The notes under the pieces were generated by a model, which made no database searches, had not been told where the DNA came from, and saw only the letters and a list, made by a program, of their open reading frames with translations. 64,000 nucleotides of DNA from JABDGM01 sp046349975 (GTDB lineage: Bacteria > Planctomycetota > Planctomycetia > Pirellulales > Lacipirellulaceae): assembly GCA_046349975.1 (NCBI GenBank), contig JAXMBH010000007.1, positions 124,001 through 188,000 on the forward strand. The letters are read 5' to 3'. The translations under genes and the position numbers were made by a program. Position 1 is the stretch's first letter. Each line of letters opens with the position of its first letter. Below are positions 56,931-64,000 of this stretch, in pieces.

Positions 56931-56967
56931 TGATCTAACCGCGGGCTAGCGCCCGGCGGCTAGCTCG
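56931..56967. repeat. REP-like element, GGGGCTAGCGCCCC family
   Basis: GATCTAACCGCGGGCTAGCG then CCCGGCGGCTAGC repeats the GGGCTAGCGCCC core seen at 40114 and, diverged, at 24031. It lies in the 188-base gap between rbfA and the HhH gene, just after the rbfA stop on its strand. Confidence 0.65.
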
Positions 56968-56993
56968 AACATGAGGCGTGACGGAGCACCGGC

Positions 56994-57422
56994 TCACTTT
57001 TCATTTTCGTTGGGTTCATCGTCCTCGAACGACGGTTCGTTTTCGTCGACTTCGGCGGCGTTATCGGATTTCGATTTGGTATCTGGCAAGAGTTCTTGCA
57101 GCATCTGGCTGATCGCGAGCGACTTCTTCACGCCTTCATCGAGCAGGAACTGGATTCGCGGCGTGTAGCGGGTATCGATGCGGTCGGAAATCTTACTCTG
57201 CAGATAGCCGGCCGAACTCTTGAGGCCGTGCAGGCAGAGTTTCTGCTGGGCCTCGCTGCCCATGATGGAAACGTGCACCTTGGCTTGCCGCATATCGGCC
57301 GAGACCTCGACAAACGTCACGGTCACGCCTTCGATCCGCGGATCGCGCAAGTCGGTGAGAATGGCCATACTGACCACCTCGCGAATCGCTTCAGCAGCTT
57401 TTAGAACACGACGGGAAGACAT
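56994..57422 (-). CDS. rbfA: ribosome-binding factor A
   Basis: Small KH-like protein that helps maturation of the 30S subunit. The 142-residue product has the family pattern: MSSRRVLKAAEAIREVVSMA, ILTDLRDPRIEGVTVTFVEV, SADMRQAKVHVSIMGSEAQQ, and ISDRIDTRYTPRIQFLLDEG with the C-terminal 'K...I...L..LLPD' helix. A short acidic end (ENEPSFEDDEPNENE) extends it slightly. It is the last gene of the nusA-infB-rbfA unit. The gap to infB (57423-57497) is a repeat element whose pyrimidine-rich arm (CCCCGCTAAA) ends at the ATG; no SD. Confidence 0.95.
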   Translation of the reverse strand: MSSRRVLKAAEAIREVVSMAILTDLRDPRIEGVTVTFVEVSADMRQAKVHVSIMGSEAQQKLCLHGLKSSAGYLQSKISDRIDTRYTPRIQFLLDEGVKKSLAISQMLQELLPDTKSKSDNAAEVDENEPSFEDDEPNENEK

Positions 57423-57423
57423 T

Positions 57424-57497
57424 TTAGCGGGGAGCCGGGAGCGGGGAGCTTGGAGAAGTCTGTCGACCTCTCACTCCTCGCTCCTTGCTCCATGCTC
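57424..57497. repeat. junction element 9: 7-nt repeat inverted arms filling the infB-rbfA gap
   Basis: On the coding (minus) strand units GAGCATG, GAGCAAG, GAGCGAG, GAGTGAG follow the infB stop at once. The second arm, CTCCAAG, CTCCCCG, CTCCCGG, CTCCCCG, ends three bases before the rbfA ATG. The arms are complementary over about 30 bases around a loop of about 12 bases. The whole gap is the element. Confidence 0.82.
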
Positions 57498-60341
57498 CTA
57501 GCTTTCAAATTTCCGGTGGACTTCTTCCACCTTGTAGATTTCGAACAAATCGCCTTCCTTCACGTCGTTGAAGCCGGCGAGCTTGATGCCGCACTCGTAG
57601 CCTTCGCGCACTTCCTTGGCGTCATCCTTTTCGCGACGCAGCGTATCGAGGGCGTAATCGCCGATGATCGTGCTGTCGCGGATCACGCGGGCGCGGCTGT
57701 CGCGTTGGACGATGCCGGTGAGCACGCGGCAACCAGCCACTGTGCCGACGCGGCTGATCTTGAACACCTGCTGCACCAGCACGCGACCTTGCTCGACTTC
57801 GCGTTCTTCCGGCTTGAGCATGCCTTCGAGGGCGAGCTTGAGGTCGTCGGTAATTTTGTAGATGACGTCGTAACGACGCACCTGGACGCCGGTCTTATCG
57901 GCGAGCGCGCGAGCCTTTTCATCTGGCACGACGTTGAAGCCGATGATGATCGCATCCGACGCGTGGGCTAGTGTAACATCGGCCTCGGAAATGCCGCCGA
58001 CGCTTTTCTGCAACAGCTTCACGCGCACTTCCGGGTGTTCGAGCTTGGCGAATTCCTTTTCAATCGCTTCGATCGAGCCGCGGACGTCGGCCCGCAGAAT
58101 GATGTTGAGCGTTTGGGGTTCGCCGGTGCGATCGAGCCGATCGAACAGGCTTTCGAGCGTGACATGGCGGAAGCCGGTGGCGCCGAGCGCCATTTTGCGT
58201 TCTTGTTCGGCCCGCACTTCGGCGATCTGCCGGGCTTTGGCGATATCACCGAGCACGTAGAACCGGCTGCCGGCGCTGGGGGCCTCGTCGAAACCGGTGA
58301 TGTTGACCGGAATGCTGGGGCCGGCTTCTTCGATGCGGTTGCGCTCGTCGAGCGTATCGAACATGGCCTTCACGCGGCCAAACGCCTGACCGCAGACGAC
58401 AACGTCGCCGACGCGGAGCGTGCCGTTCTGCACGAGGAGCTTGGCGACGATGCCGCGTTCCGAATCTTGCTGTGCTTCGAGGCAGGTGCCAACCGCGGCG
58501 CGGTTCGGGTTGGCTTTGTATTCGTGCAGCTCGGCTACGGTGAGCAGTGTATCGAGGAGCTCATCGATGCCGGTGCCTTTCGTGGCGCTGGTTTTTACGA
58601 CTTCAATTTCACCGCCCCACTCGCTGGGCTGCAGCTCGTTGGTGCTGAGGCCGGTGTACACGCGGTCGAGGTTGATGCCGGGGAGGTCGATCTTATTAAG
58701 GGCGACTACGATGGGCACGTCGGCCGCTTTCACATGGCTGATCGCTTCTTCGGTTTGCGGCATGACGCCGTCGTCGGCGGCGACGACGAGCACGGCGATA
58801 TCGGTGACGTTTGCGCCGCGGGCCCGCATTTCGGTGAATGCTTCGTGGCCTGGGGTGTCGACGAAGGAAATCCGCTTGCCATTCTTCTCGATCGAGTAGG
58901 CGCGGATGTGCTGGGTGATGCCACCGCTTTCGCCGCTGACGACGTCGATGCCGATGATGCGATCGAGCAGCGAGGTTTTGCCGTGGTCGACGTGGCCGAG
59001 GAACGTGATGACGGGGGGCCGCTCGACAAGGCTGGCCGGATCTTCGTCCTGCGGTTCCAGATCGGCGAGGAGCTGATCTTCAATGCTGACGGCCTGTTTG
59101 AATTCGACATTGATGCCGAGTTCGGCGGCGACGAGTTCGGTCATATCCGGATCCATGGCCGCGGTGATGGTGGTCATCACACCTTCATTCATGAGGATGC
59201 GCAGGATTTCGCTTGCCGGCACGCCGGCGGCCTCAGAAAGCTCGCGAACGGTGCAGGGGAGTTGAATGGTGACACGTTCTTTGCGAGGCGCGGCGGTGCT
59301 GGCGCCGGTGGGTACGCGGCGCGGTTTGCGGCCGAGCCGACGACCCGTTGGCGCTTCTTCGCCATCGATCGAGACGGTGCGGCGGCGGGCCAGTTGGCGC
59401 TGTTCGCGCCCGCCGAGCATGGGGCGATCTTCTTCGCCTTCCGTGCCGCCTTCTTTGCCGCGACGGTGCTTGCCTTTGGCTTTGCGCGCTTCTTCCTCAG
59501 GGCTGACGGGCGGCAACGGGGAGCCGGGGGCCCGTAGGCCTTTGAGGCCGCGGGCCTTCTTCTCCTCCTCGAGCGTTTTTTCGTGGCGGCGCAAGTGCGC
59601 AGCAAGTGGCTTGCTGCCTTGCTTGCCAGCACCGAGCAGTTCGGCCGGCAGGCGGAGGTCTGGCTTTTGCGCCGGCGGCTCATTCGAGACAGGTTCACTG
59701 CTCGGCTGGCGGGTGCGCGGGATTGGCGCCAACTTGATCGCCGGGCGGCGTTCTTGTTGCCCGCCTTCGCCGCGTTTCCGCTCGCCCGAGCGGCCTTCAG
59801 CGCCGACGACCGGCACTTTGCCCGATGTCATGCCGGGGCCGATGTATTTTTCGCGACCCATTGCACCCGCTAAAGGGCCGGGACGACGCGATGGTTCGAC
59901 CGGCTCCGCCACCACCGGCGCAACGGCAGTTTCAGTTGCAGTCGATGTGGCGGCAATGGGCGTTGGCGCCGGCGCTGGTTCAACAACCTCAGGCGTTGGG
60001 GCTGGGGCTGCGACCGGGGCCTCTGCCTCGACTTCCTGTTCTGGCTCCGCGGCTTTCGGTCGGAGGGTGGGTTGGGCTGGGCGCGGAGTGACGATGACGG
60101 GCATTTTGCCGGTGCGCAGCGGCTCGCTCGGCCGCTGCGGCGCGACTGGCGCGGCCTTGGCCGGTTTCGATTTGGCGGTGCCGCCCCCTTTGAGGAACTG
60201 CTTCACCTTCTCGACTTCTTCTTCCGTAAGGCTCGCCAGCGCAGACCCTTTACCAGGGACGCCGGCCTTGGTGCAGATGTCGACCAGTTCCTTGCTATCA
60301 ACTTTCAGCTCTTTTGCTAATGCGTATATGCGTACCGCCAA
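57498..60341 (-). CDS. infB: translation initiation factor IF-2
   Basis: GTPase that brings initiator tRNA to the ribosome. TTG 60341 is chosen as start: GGAG lies eight bases upstream and the protein then begins LAVRIYALAKELKVDSKELV, the conserved IF2_N domain; this gives 947 residues. A low-complexity region of about 270 residues rich in Pro/Ala/Arg/Glu follows, then a second IF2_N-type domain (RVTIQLPCTVRELSEAAGVP), the G domain with GHVDHGKTSLLDRI (G1, about residue 450), DTPGHEAFTEM (G3) and VALNKIDLPG (G4), and the C-terminal domains. It lies between nusA and rbfA, the classical order. Reading from further upstream (60425) would add non-conserved sequence. Confidence 0.96.
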   Translation of the reverse strand: MAVRIYALAKELKVDSKELVDICTKAGVPGKGSALASLTEEEVEKVKQFLKGGGTAKSKPAKAAPVAPQRPSEPLRTGKMPVIVTPRPAQPTLRPKAAEPEQEVEAEAPVAAPAPTPEVVEPAPAPTPIAATSTATETAVAPVVAEPVEPSRRPGPLAGAMGREKYIGPGMTSGKVPVVGAEGRSGERKRGEGGQQERRPAIKLAPIPRTRQPSSEPVSNEPPAQKPDLRLPAELLGAGKQGSKPLAAHLRRHEKTLEEEKKARGLKGLRAPGSPLPPVSPEEEARKAKGKHRRGKEGGTEGEEDRPMLGGREQRQLARRRTVSIDGEEAPTGRRLGRKPRRVPTGASTAAPRKERVTIQLPCTVRELSEAAGVPASEILRILMNEGVMTTITAAMDPDMTELVAAELGINVEFKQAVSIEDQLLADLEPQDEDPASLVERPPVITFLGHVDHGKTSLLDRIIGIDVVSGESGGITQHIRAYSIEKNGKRISFVDTPGHEAFTEMRARGANVTDIAVLVVAADDGVMPQTEEAISHVKAADVPIVVALNKIDLPGINLDRVYTGLSTNELQPSEWGGEIEVVKTSATKGTGIDELLDTLLTVAELHEYKANPNRAAVGTCLEAQQDSERGIVAKLLVQNGTLRVGDVVVCGQAFGRVKAMFDTLDERNRIEEAGPSIPVNITGFDEAPSAGSRFYVLGDIAKARQIAEVRAEQERKMALGATGFRHVTLESLFDRLDRTGEPQTLNIILRADVRGSIEAIEKEFAKLEHPEVRVKLLQKSVGGISEADVTLAHASDAIIIGFNVVPDEKARALADKTGVQVRRYDVIYKITDDLKLALEGMLKPEEREVEQGRVLVQQVFKISRVGTVAGCRVLTGIVQRDSRARVIRDSTIIGDYALDTLRREKDDAKEVREGYECGIKLAGFNDVKEGDLFEIYKVEEVHRKFES

Positions 60342-60452
60342 GAGGTTATCTCCGTTACATGCGCGAGTCGTTACCCAACCATGATGTAATTTCTCCGTTA
60401 GTGGGCGCCGCGAGCCGAGCGGCACTTCTGCGCGTTCTTTGCATTGCCTGTG

Positions 60453-60473
60453 ATCCGGCTCGGCTCGCCGGAT
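60453..60473 (-). terminator. hairpin just after nusA, possible attenuator or processing site
   Basis: On the plus strand ATCCGGC (60453-60459) and GCCGGAT (60467-60473) form a perfect 7-bp stem with a 7-base loop. The hairpin begins 8 bases downstream of the nusA stop, in the 140-base gap before infB. No U-run follows on the transcript side (ACAGGCAATG), so read-through into infB is likely and the hairpin may act as attenuator or processing site. Confidence 0.45.
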
Positions 60474-60481
60474 GTGTTTTG

Positions 60482-61906
60482 TTAGGTGGCGCTCTCCGAG
60501 TGTTCATCGGCGGCAGACTCGGCGGCGGCAGCGCTATTGGCGTCGGCTTCGCCTGCTTCGAGTACGGCCGGTTCTTCGGCGGCGAATTCTTCGTCGCTGG
60601 CGTCGTGCTCGTCGGCTTCGGTTTCTTCCGCTTCAGAGTCGGCCGATTCTTCCCCCTCTTCGTCGTTCGCCGGGGCGAGTTTCATGCCGGCTTCGGCTGC
60701 CATTTCAGCGAGCCGTTCCTGCTCGCGTTTCTGGCGGCGGGCTTCGGCAGCGACTGCTTCTGCCTGCTCGGCACGCTCTTCGGCCTGTTCGATAATGGTG
60801 TTGGCTGTTTCCTCGCTGAGGTTGCCCATTGCCATGAGCGCATCGGGCTCGATGATCGACAGGTCGTCGTAGCTCAGGAAGCCTTCTTCCACGAGGCGGT
60901 TGGCGAGTTCCTCTTCGACGCCGGTCAGCGAGCTGAAGCCGACGACCGCCCGGTCGATGGCCTGGGCCAGCTCATCTTGGGTCATGATTTCGATGTCCCA
61001 GCCCGAGAGCTTGCTGGCGAGCCGCACGTTCTGGCCGCGGCGGCCGATGGCGAGCGACAATTGATCTTCGCGCACGAGCACGATGCTGCGGCCGAGCATT
61101 TTGCACAAGATCACCTGCTCGACTTCCGCCGGTTGCAGGGCGTTCGGGATGAGCACCTCAAGGTTTTCGTCCCAGCGAACGATGTCGATTCGCTCGCCGG
61201 CCAGTTCGTCAACGATATTCTTAATGCGGTTGCCCCGCACGCCGACGCACGCACCGACGCAATCGACGCGCGGATCGCTGCTCGATACCGCGACCTTGGA
61301 GCGATAGCCCGGCTCGCGGGACATGGCGCGGATTTGGATGACACCGTCAGCAATTTCGGGAATTTCCTGCTCGAACAACCGCTGCACCAGCTGCGGCCGG
61401 GCGCGGCTGAGGATGACCTTTACGCGGCTGCCGGCTTTGCGGACTTCGAACACGGTCGTCCGCACGCGTTCGTTCACGTGGTGCGTTTCACCGGGAATTT
61501 GTTCGCCGCGCGGCAGGATGGCTTCGACATTGGCCAGCTGCACGGTGGCCGCGCCGCCTTCGTAGCGTTGAATCACGCCGCTCACCATGTGGCCGACCAG
61601 TTCGTTATATTCGTCGAAGAGTGCGTCGCGTTCGGCTTCGCGAATCTTCTGGATCATCACCTGCTTGGCCGTTTGGGCGCCGATGCGGCCCACGGTTTCC
61701 TCCGAGTCCAGCACGCGGCCATCGTACTCGGCGTGGATCGAGCCGTCTTCGCGGTCGATCTTTACGGTGATGTTGGCTTCTTCGCCGTAGTGTTTCTTGG
61801 CGGCAGAGACGAGCGCAGCCTCGATCCCCTCGAAGACGATCTCCTTGTCGATGTTCTTATCACGATGGATCGCATCGACGATTCTCAAAATCTCTTGGGG
61901 ATTCAT
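60482..61906 (-). CDS. nusA: transcription termination/antitermination protein NusA
   Basis: RNA polymerase-binding factor for pausing, termination and antitermination. The 474-residue protein has the NusA N-terminal domain (MNPQEILRIVDAIHRDKNID), an S1 domain (about 130-200), and two KH domains (FLFEQEIPEIADGVIQIRAM, VDCVGACVGVRGNRIKNIVD with GxxG loops, then LAIGRRGQNVRLASKLSGWD). A helical part with a HhH-like section (ELANRLVEEGFLSYDDLSII) follows at about 325-370. The last about 60 residues are strongly acidic (EEGEESADSEAEETEADEHD), more so than in the E. coli protein. It is first of the nusA-infB-rbfA unit; rimP, which precedes nusA in many bacteria, is not found upstream. Confidence 0.95.
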   Translation of the reverse strand: MNPQEILRIVDAIHRDKNIDKEIVFEGIEAALVSAAKKHYGEEANITVKIDREDGSIHAEYDGRVLDSEETVGRIGAQTAKQVMIQKIREAERDALFDEYNELVGHMVSGVIQRYEGGAATVQLANVEAILPRGEQIPGETHHVNERVRTTVFEVRKAGSRVKVILSRARPQLVQRLFEQEIPEIADGVIQIRAMSREPGYRSKVAVSSSDPRVDCVGACVGVRGNRIKNIVDELAGERIDIVRWDENLEVLIPNALQPAEVEQVILCKMLGRSIVLVREDQLSLAIGRRGQNVRLASKLSGWDIEIMTQDELAQAIDRAVVGFSSLTGVEEELANRLVEEGFLSYDDLSIIEPDALMAMGNLSEETANTIIEQAEERAEQAEAVAAEARRQKREQERLAEMAAEAGMKLAPANDEEGEESADSEAEETEADEHDASDEEFAAEEPAVLEAGEADANSAAAAESAADEHSESAT

Positions 61907-62320
61907 GGCAACCTTTCCGCGACGAATTCCGCCTGCCGCGAAGGCAAATCGAGTTGTTCAAATTGTTCGAGTTGTAACCGGGCGACCGATGGACTTCCGA
62001 AAAGTGCAGCGATTGCCCGTGGCCGGACTCGCGAGAGTCCGGCAGTTCGCCAGCCGGGCTGTGGTGAACCCGGCTACGATTTTGTCGACCCACAAGCGCG
62101 GCTCGAACTTGGCAAGTCAGGGTGTACAATCTCCCTCTCGCCCTGCCCAGGCAAAGCGGCGGCCACCGTTCGGGACGAAACTTCTTGCGACGAATCGACT
62201 TAAAGTCGCTGGCGAATCTTTAAAGGTATCCCTCGCCCGTGCTAGTGTCAAGCCGCGTAGTCTTTCCGCCACACACGATGTAACGCCCGGTTTTTCCGCA
62301 TTTTCGGAAGATGCGCGGCA
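61907..62320. other. upstream region of nusA with REP-like hairpins
   Basis: These 414 bases hold the likely promoter of nusA (minus strand) and the end of the dockerin gene. A REP-like unit lies at 62017-62083: GCCGGACTCGCGAGAGTCCG palindrome, then AGCCGGGCTGTGGTGAACCC with GGCTAC. No rimP gene and no RNA gene is recognised. Nothing else is supportable. Confidence 0.45.
62017..62083. repeat. two adjoining REP-like hairpins (GCCGGACTC family)
   Basis: GCCGGACTCGCGAGAGTCCGGC (about 62022-62043, 10-bp near-perfect stem) is followed by GCCGGGCTGTGGTGAACCCGGC (about 62052-62075, longer loop). Both end in a CGGC/GGCTAC sequence like the RAYT-linked family (AGCCGG...), so they may be distant relatives. 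Confidence 0.6.
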
Positions 62321-63337
62321 TTAAGCTGCAACTGCCTGTTTCGTTGGAATTGGATGCACGGCGCGATGCCGCTTCGGCCACATTAAGACCAACCAGGCGA
62401 CGGCAACCGCCGCCACGGTCGACGACTCGGGGACACTCGGGCCGATGGCGACTCGACTTGCGGGACTGCCAAAAGTGTGGCCGAAGTTGGCCCGCCAAAC
62501 GTTCAAGTCGGCGAGGTTGATGACGCCGTCGCCGGAGCCATCGGCTGCCAGCTGTGTGGTCGAATTCATCGTATTCCGCCACACGATATAATCGGCGGCA
62601 TCCACGCGGTCATCGTGGTTGTAGTCGCCGGGGAGCAGGGCGTCGCGATTGATGTTAGCGGCGGCGGCGAGCATGTCGCTGCCGCTAAGGCCCACGCTGT
62701 TGATAACGACCAGGAACGGGTCCGATGGTGCATACACGTCGGAAGTTAGCCGCGCGAAGAACGCGTAGGCGCCGTCCGGCGGCAGCGGCGCTGGCAACAA
62801 GTAGCGGGCGAGGTTGTGGTTGTGAAAACCCATGTCGGCCGCGGCGGGGACGGCCAGCTTCATGGCCGGCGGCGTGACCGTCGTCGTCGGCGTGAGCAGG
62901 ATGTTTACCGATTGGGTCTGGCGAATTTGCAATCGGCTGTCGGCCGACGCGGGTTCCACTTTATCAACCGCCACTGAGTTCGGATTCCAATACCACAGCG
63001 TGCGTGCTTCAACGGGGTTGGTGTTTGCGGCCGGGCGCGCGATCGCTTGTAAGTACAGGCCACTGTGTTCAGCAAGGCCTTGGAGTTCGAAGCCGGGCAC
63101 CTGCCAGTACACGGCATCGCCAAAGCCGCCGAAGGTTGCCACATCCTGGGGGTCGCCCGAGCTATCGGTTTCGACGAAAATTTGATCGACGTAGCCATGA
63201 TCTGCGCCGGCGACACCGCCGCTTACACTGAGACGATTGTTGTCGGCCGTGACGATGATCGGATGCCCGTGGCCGAGCGCGGTCGCCGACCATGCGAGTG
63301 CGATCATTAGCGCGAGTGTTGCTTTCATTCGGTGCAT
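62321..63337 (-). CDS. secreted dockerin type I / PEP-CTERM protein
   Basis: From ATG 63337 the product has 338 residues, with a signal peptide (LALMIALAWSATALG) before HGHPIIVTADNNRLSVSGGV. A beta-rich body of about 230 residues leads to a dockerin type I pair: LPGDYNHDDRVDAADYIVWR and DGSGDGVINLADLNVWRANF, each with the Asp-rich calcium loop. The end has a PEP-CTERM sorting signal: VPESS, a hydrophobic segment (VAAVAVAWLVLMW) and basic PKRHR. The protein would be exported and processed at the surface by an exosortase. It is directly downstream of a DUF1559-type gene (gap about 20 bases), so one operon is likely. ATG 63328 is an alternative start. Ligand unknown. Confidence 0.85.
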   Translation of the reverse strand: MHRMKATLALMIALAWSATALGHGHPIIVTADNNRLSVSGGVAGADHGYVDQIFVETDSSGDPQDVATFGGFGDAVYWQVPGFELQGLAEHSGLYLQAIARPAANTNPVEARTLWYWNPNSVAVDKVEPASADSRLQIRQTQSVNILLTPTTTVTPPAMKLAVPAAADMGFHNHNLARYLLPAPLPPDGAYAFFARLTSDVYAPSDPFLVVINSVGLSGSDMLAAAANINRDALLPGDYNHDDRVDAADYIVWRNTMNSTTQLAADGSGDGVINLADLNVWRANFGHTFGSPASRVAIGPSVPESSTVAAVAVAWLVLMWPKRHRAVHPIPTKQAVAA

Positions 63338-63357
63338 TGCTCTGCCTTGAATCTTTT

Positions 63358-64000
63358 TCACTGCGGTTCCGCAAAGTTGAAGTTGTGGCCGATCCACTCG
63401 CCGATCTGTGTGGCGGGAATCATTTCGACGTGGCCGTCGACGTACAGGTAGTGCGACGCATCTGCGTGACGATCCAGCTGTATTTCCCTCTTCACCGCCT
63501 TTTCAACCAATCCTTCGGCCGGATCGTCCAAATTCGACTTCGAAAACCAGCTCGACGAATGCGTGTGATCGTACTCCGGCGCAGCGTACTGCATGCGCTG
63601 CGCTTCGCGATACGTGAGCGGATTGCGCTCGCGTTTGTCGGCTGCTTCGAACACATAAATCGTGCGGCTCGTGGCAGTGAGCTTGTTGATGTTCCGCACG
63701 CGGCCCGGCACTTCATCGGCCGCGAGGTAGTCGTTGACGATGTAGCTTGATCCCCGCACGATTTCGCGCTCGGGCAGCAAAAAGTCTTCGGGGCAAATGC
63801 GAATCTTGTCGACACTTTCCAAGTGTGGCGCGAGCGTGTACACCCAGCTGTACTTGCCCTCGGTGTCGCCGGTTGCATGCTTGGCATGGTACCACTCGGG
63901 AAATTGTCCGTGGTGCGTGTCGCAGAACTGCAGCACGGCGAGGCCGATCTGTTTGAGATTGTTCTTGCACATGGCCGCGCGGGCCGAAGCGCGCGCGGCC
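63358..64000 (-). CDS. DUF1559-type prepilin-like protein (N-terminus outside window)
   Basis: The frame is open to the window's end, so the gene is cut. The visible part includes ARAAMCKNNLKQIGLAVLQF, which matches the DUF1559 (SBP_bac_10) pattern 'REAARR..C.NNLKQIGLA' that follows the prepilin cleavage helix. Typical later features are ESVDKIRICPEDF, SSYIVNDYLAADEVPGRV, YDHTHSSSWF and the C-terminal ADASHYLYVDGHVEMIPATQ, with the 'G..N..F.DGHV' type end. The N-terminal methylation helix should lie just beyond the edge, perhaps 40 residues away. DUF1559 proteins are abundant in planctomycetes and probably envelope-located. It lies upstream of the dockerin/PEP-CTERM gene. Confidence 0.8.
   Translation of the reverse strand, partial: AARASARAAMCKNNLKQIGLAVLQFCDTHHGQFPEWYHAKHATGDTEGKYSWVYTLAPHLESVDKIRICPEDFLLPEREIVRGSSYIVNDYLAADEVPGRVRNINKLTATSRTIYVFEAADKRERNPLTYREAQRMQYAAPEYDHTHSSSWFSKSNLDDPAEGLVEKAVKREIQLDRHADASHYLYVDGHVEMIPATQIGEWIGHNFNFAEPQ

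Noticed and set aside
60314..62203. 629-codon plus-strand frame opposite nusA
   Set aside because: NusA motifs lie on the other strand; the frame spans several gene boundaries.

Overview
This 64-kb window looks like a chromosome segment of a member of the Planctomycetota, most likely the order Pirellulales. The basis is family content: a PSCyt1-DUF1549-DUF1553 gene followed by a DUF1501 gene, a secreted Tat-type Gfo/Idh/MocA oxidoreductase, a dockerin/PEP-CTERM protein next to a DUF1559-type prepilin-like protein, DUF1573 beside a multihaem metallophosphatase, a NagB/PIG-L fusion and several planctomycete-style membrane proteins. GC content is high, many genes lack a clear Shine-Dalgarno (SD) sequence, and alternative starts (GTG, TTG) are common. 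No rRNA, tRNA, CRISPR array, prophage or classical insertion sequence was recognised.

Layout. 0-5 kb: a tripartite efflux operon (TolC-like end, HlyD-like adaptor, MacB-type ATPase and permease), then a convergent Cu/Zn superoxide dismutase. 5.8-12.7 kb: NagB/PIG-L fusion, aldehyde dehydrogenase, HdeD-like protein, Gfo/Idh/MocA oxidoreductase. 13-22 kb: PSD1/DUF1501 pair, a 1.1-kb gene-poor stretch, citrate synthase and a large secreted protein of unknown function. 22-32 kb: DinB, a DUF1444-like protein, a decayed HdeD pseudogene, TauE/SafE, a glycosyltransferase, a PfpI-like protein, a TPR lipoprotein and an FHA protein. 32.4-38.4 kb (minus strand): a complete glycine-cleavage operon gcvT-gcvH-gcvPA-gcvPB followed by a lipoate-ligase homologue that could lipoylate GcvH. 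38.8-48.4 kb: a PQQ-propeller protein, DinB, HicBA, RNase R with an upstream antitoxin-like/nucleotidyltransferase pair, a YhaM-like nuclease divergent from prolyl-tRNA synthetase, and a REP-associated tyrosine transposase (RAYT). 48.6-54.7 kb: DUF4416, DUF1573, multihaem phosphatase, endonuclease/phosphatase-fold protein, aldo/keto reductase and two tiny proteins. 55-62 kb (minus strand): yebC, a HhH-fold protein, and the translation operon nusA-infB-rbfA. 62.3-64 kb: dockerin/PEP-CTERM protein and a DUF1559-type protein cut by the window edge.

The most unusual feature lies between the genes. Nine places carry an imperfect inverted repeat whose arms are built from degenerate 7-, 8- or 9-nt tandem units. 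Eight have one orientation: a purine-rich arm after the upstream stop codon and a pyrimidine-rich arm before the next start, read on the coding strand. The ninth sits symmetrically between two divergent genes. The unit sequence differs between elements but the architecture is kept. Three lie at the junctions of the gcv operon and a fourth is inserted in frame inside gcvPB, where it adds about 32 residues. In addition, about ten families of REP-like palindromes occupy intergenic gaps; one is concentrated on both sides of the RAYT gene and recurs 20-28 kb away.
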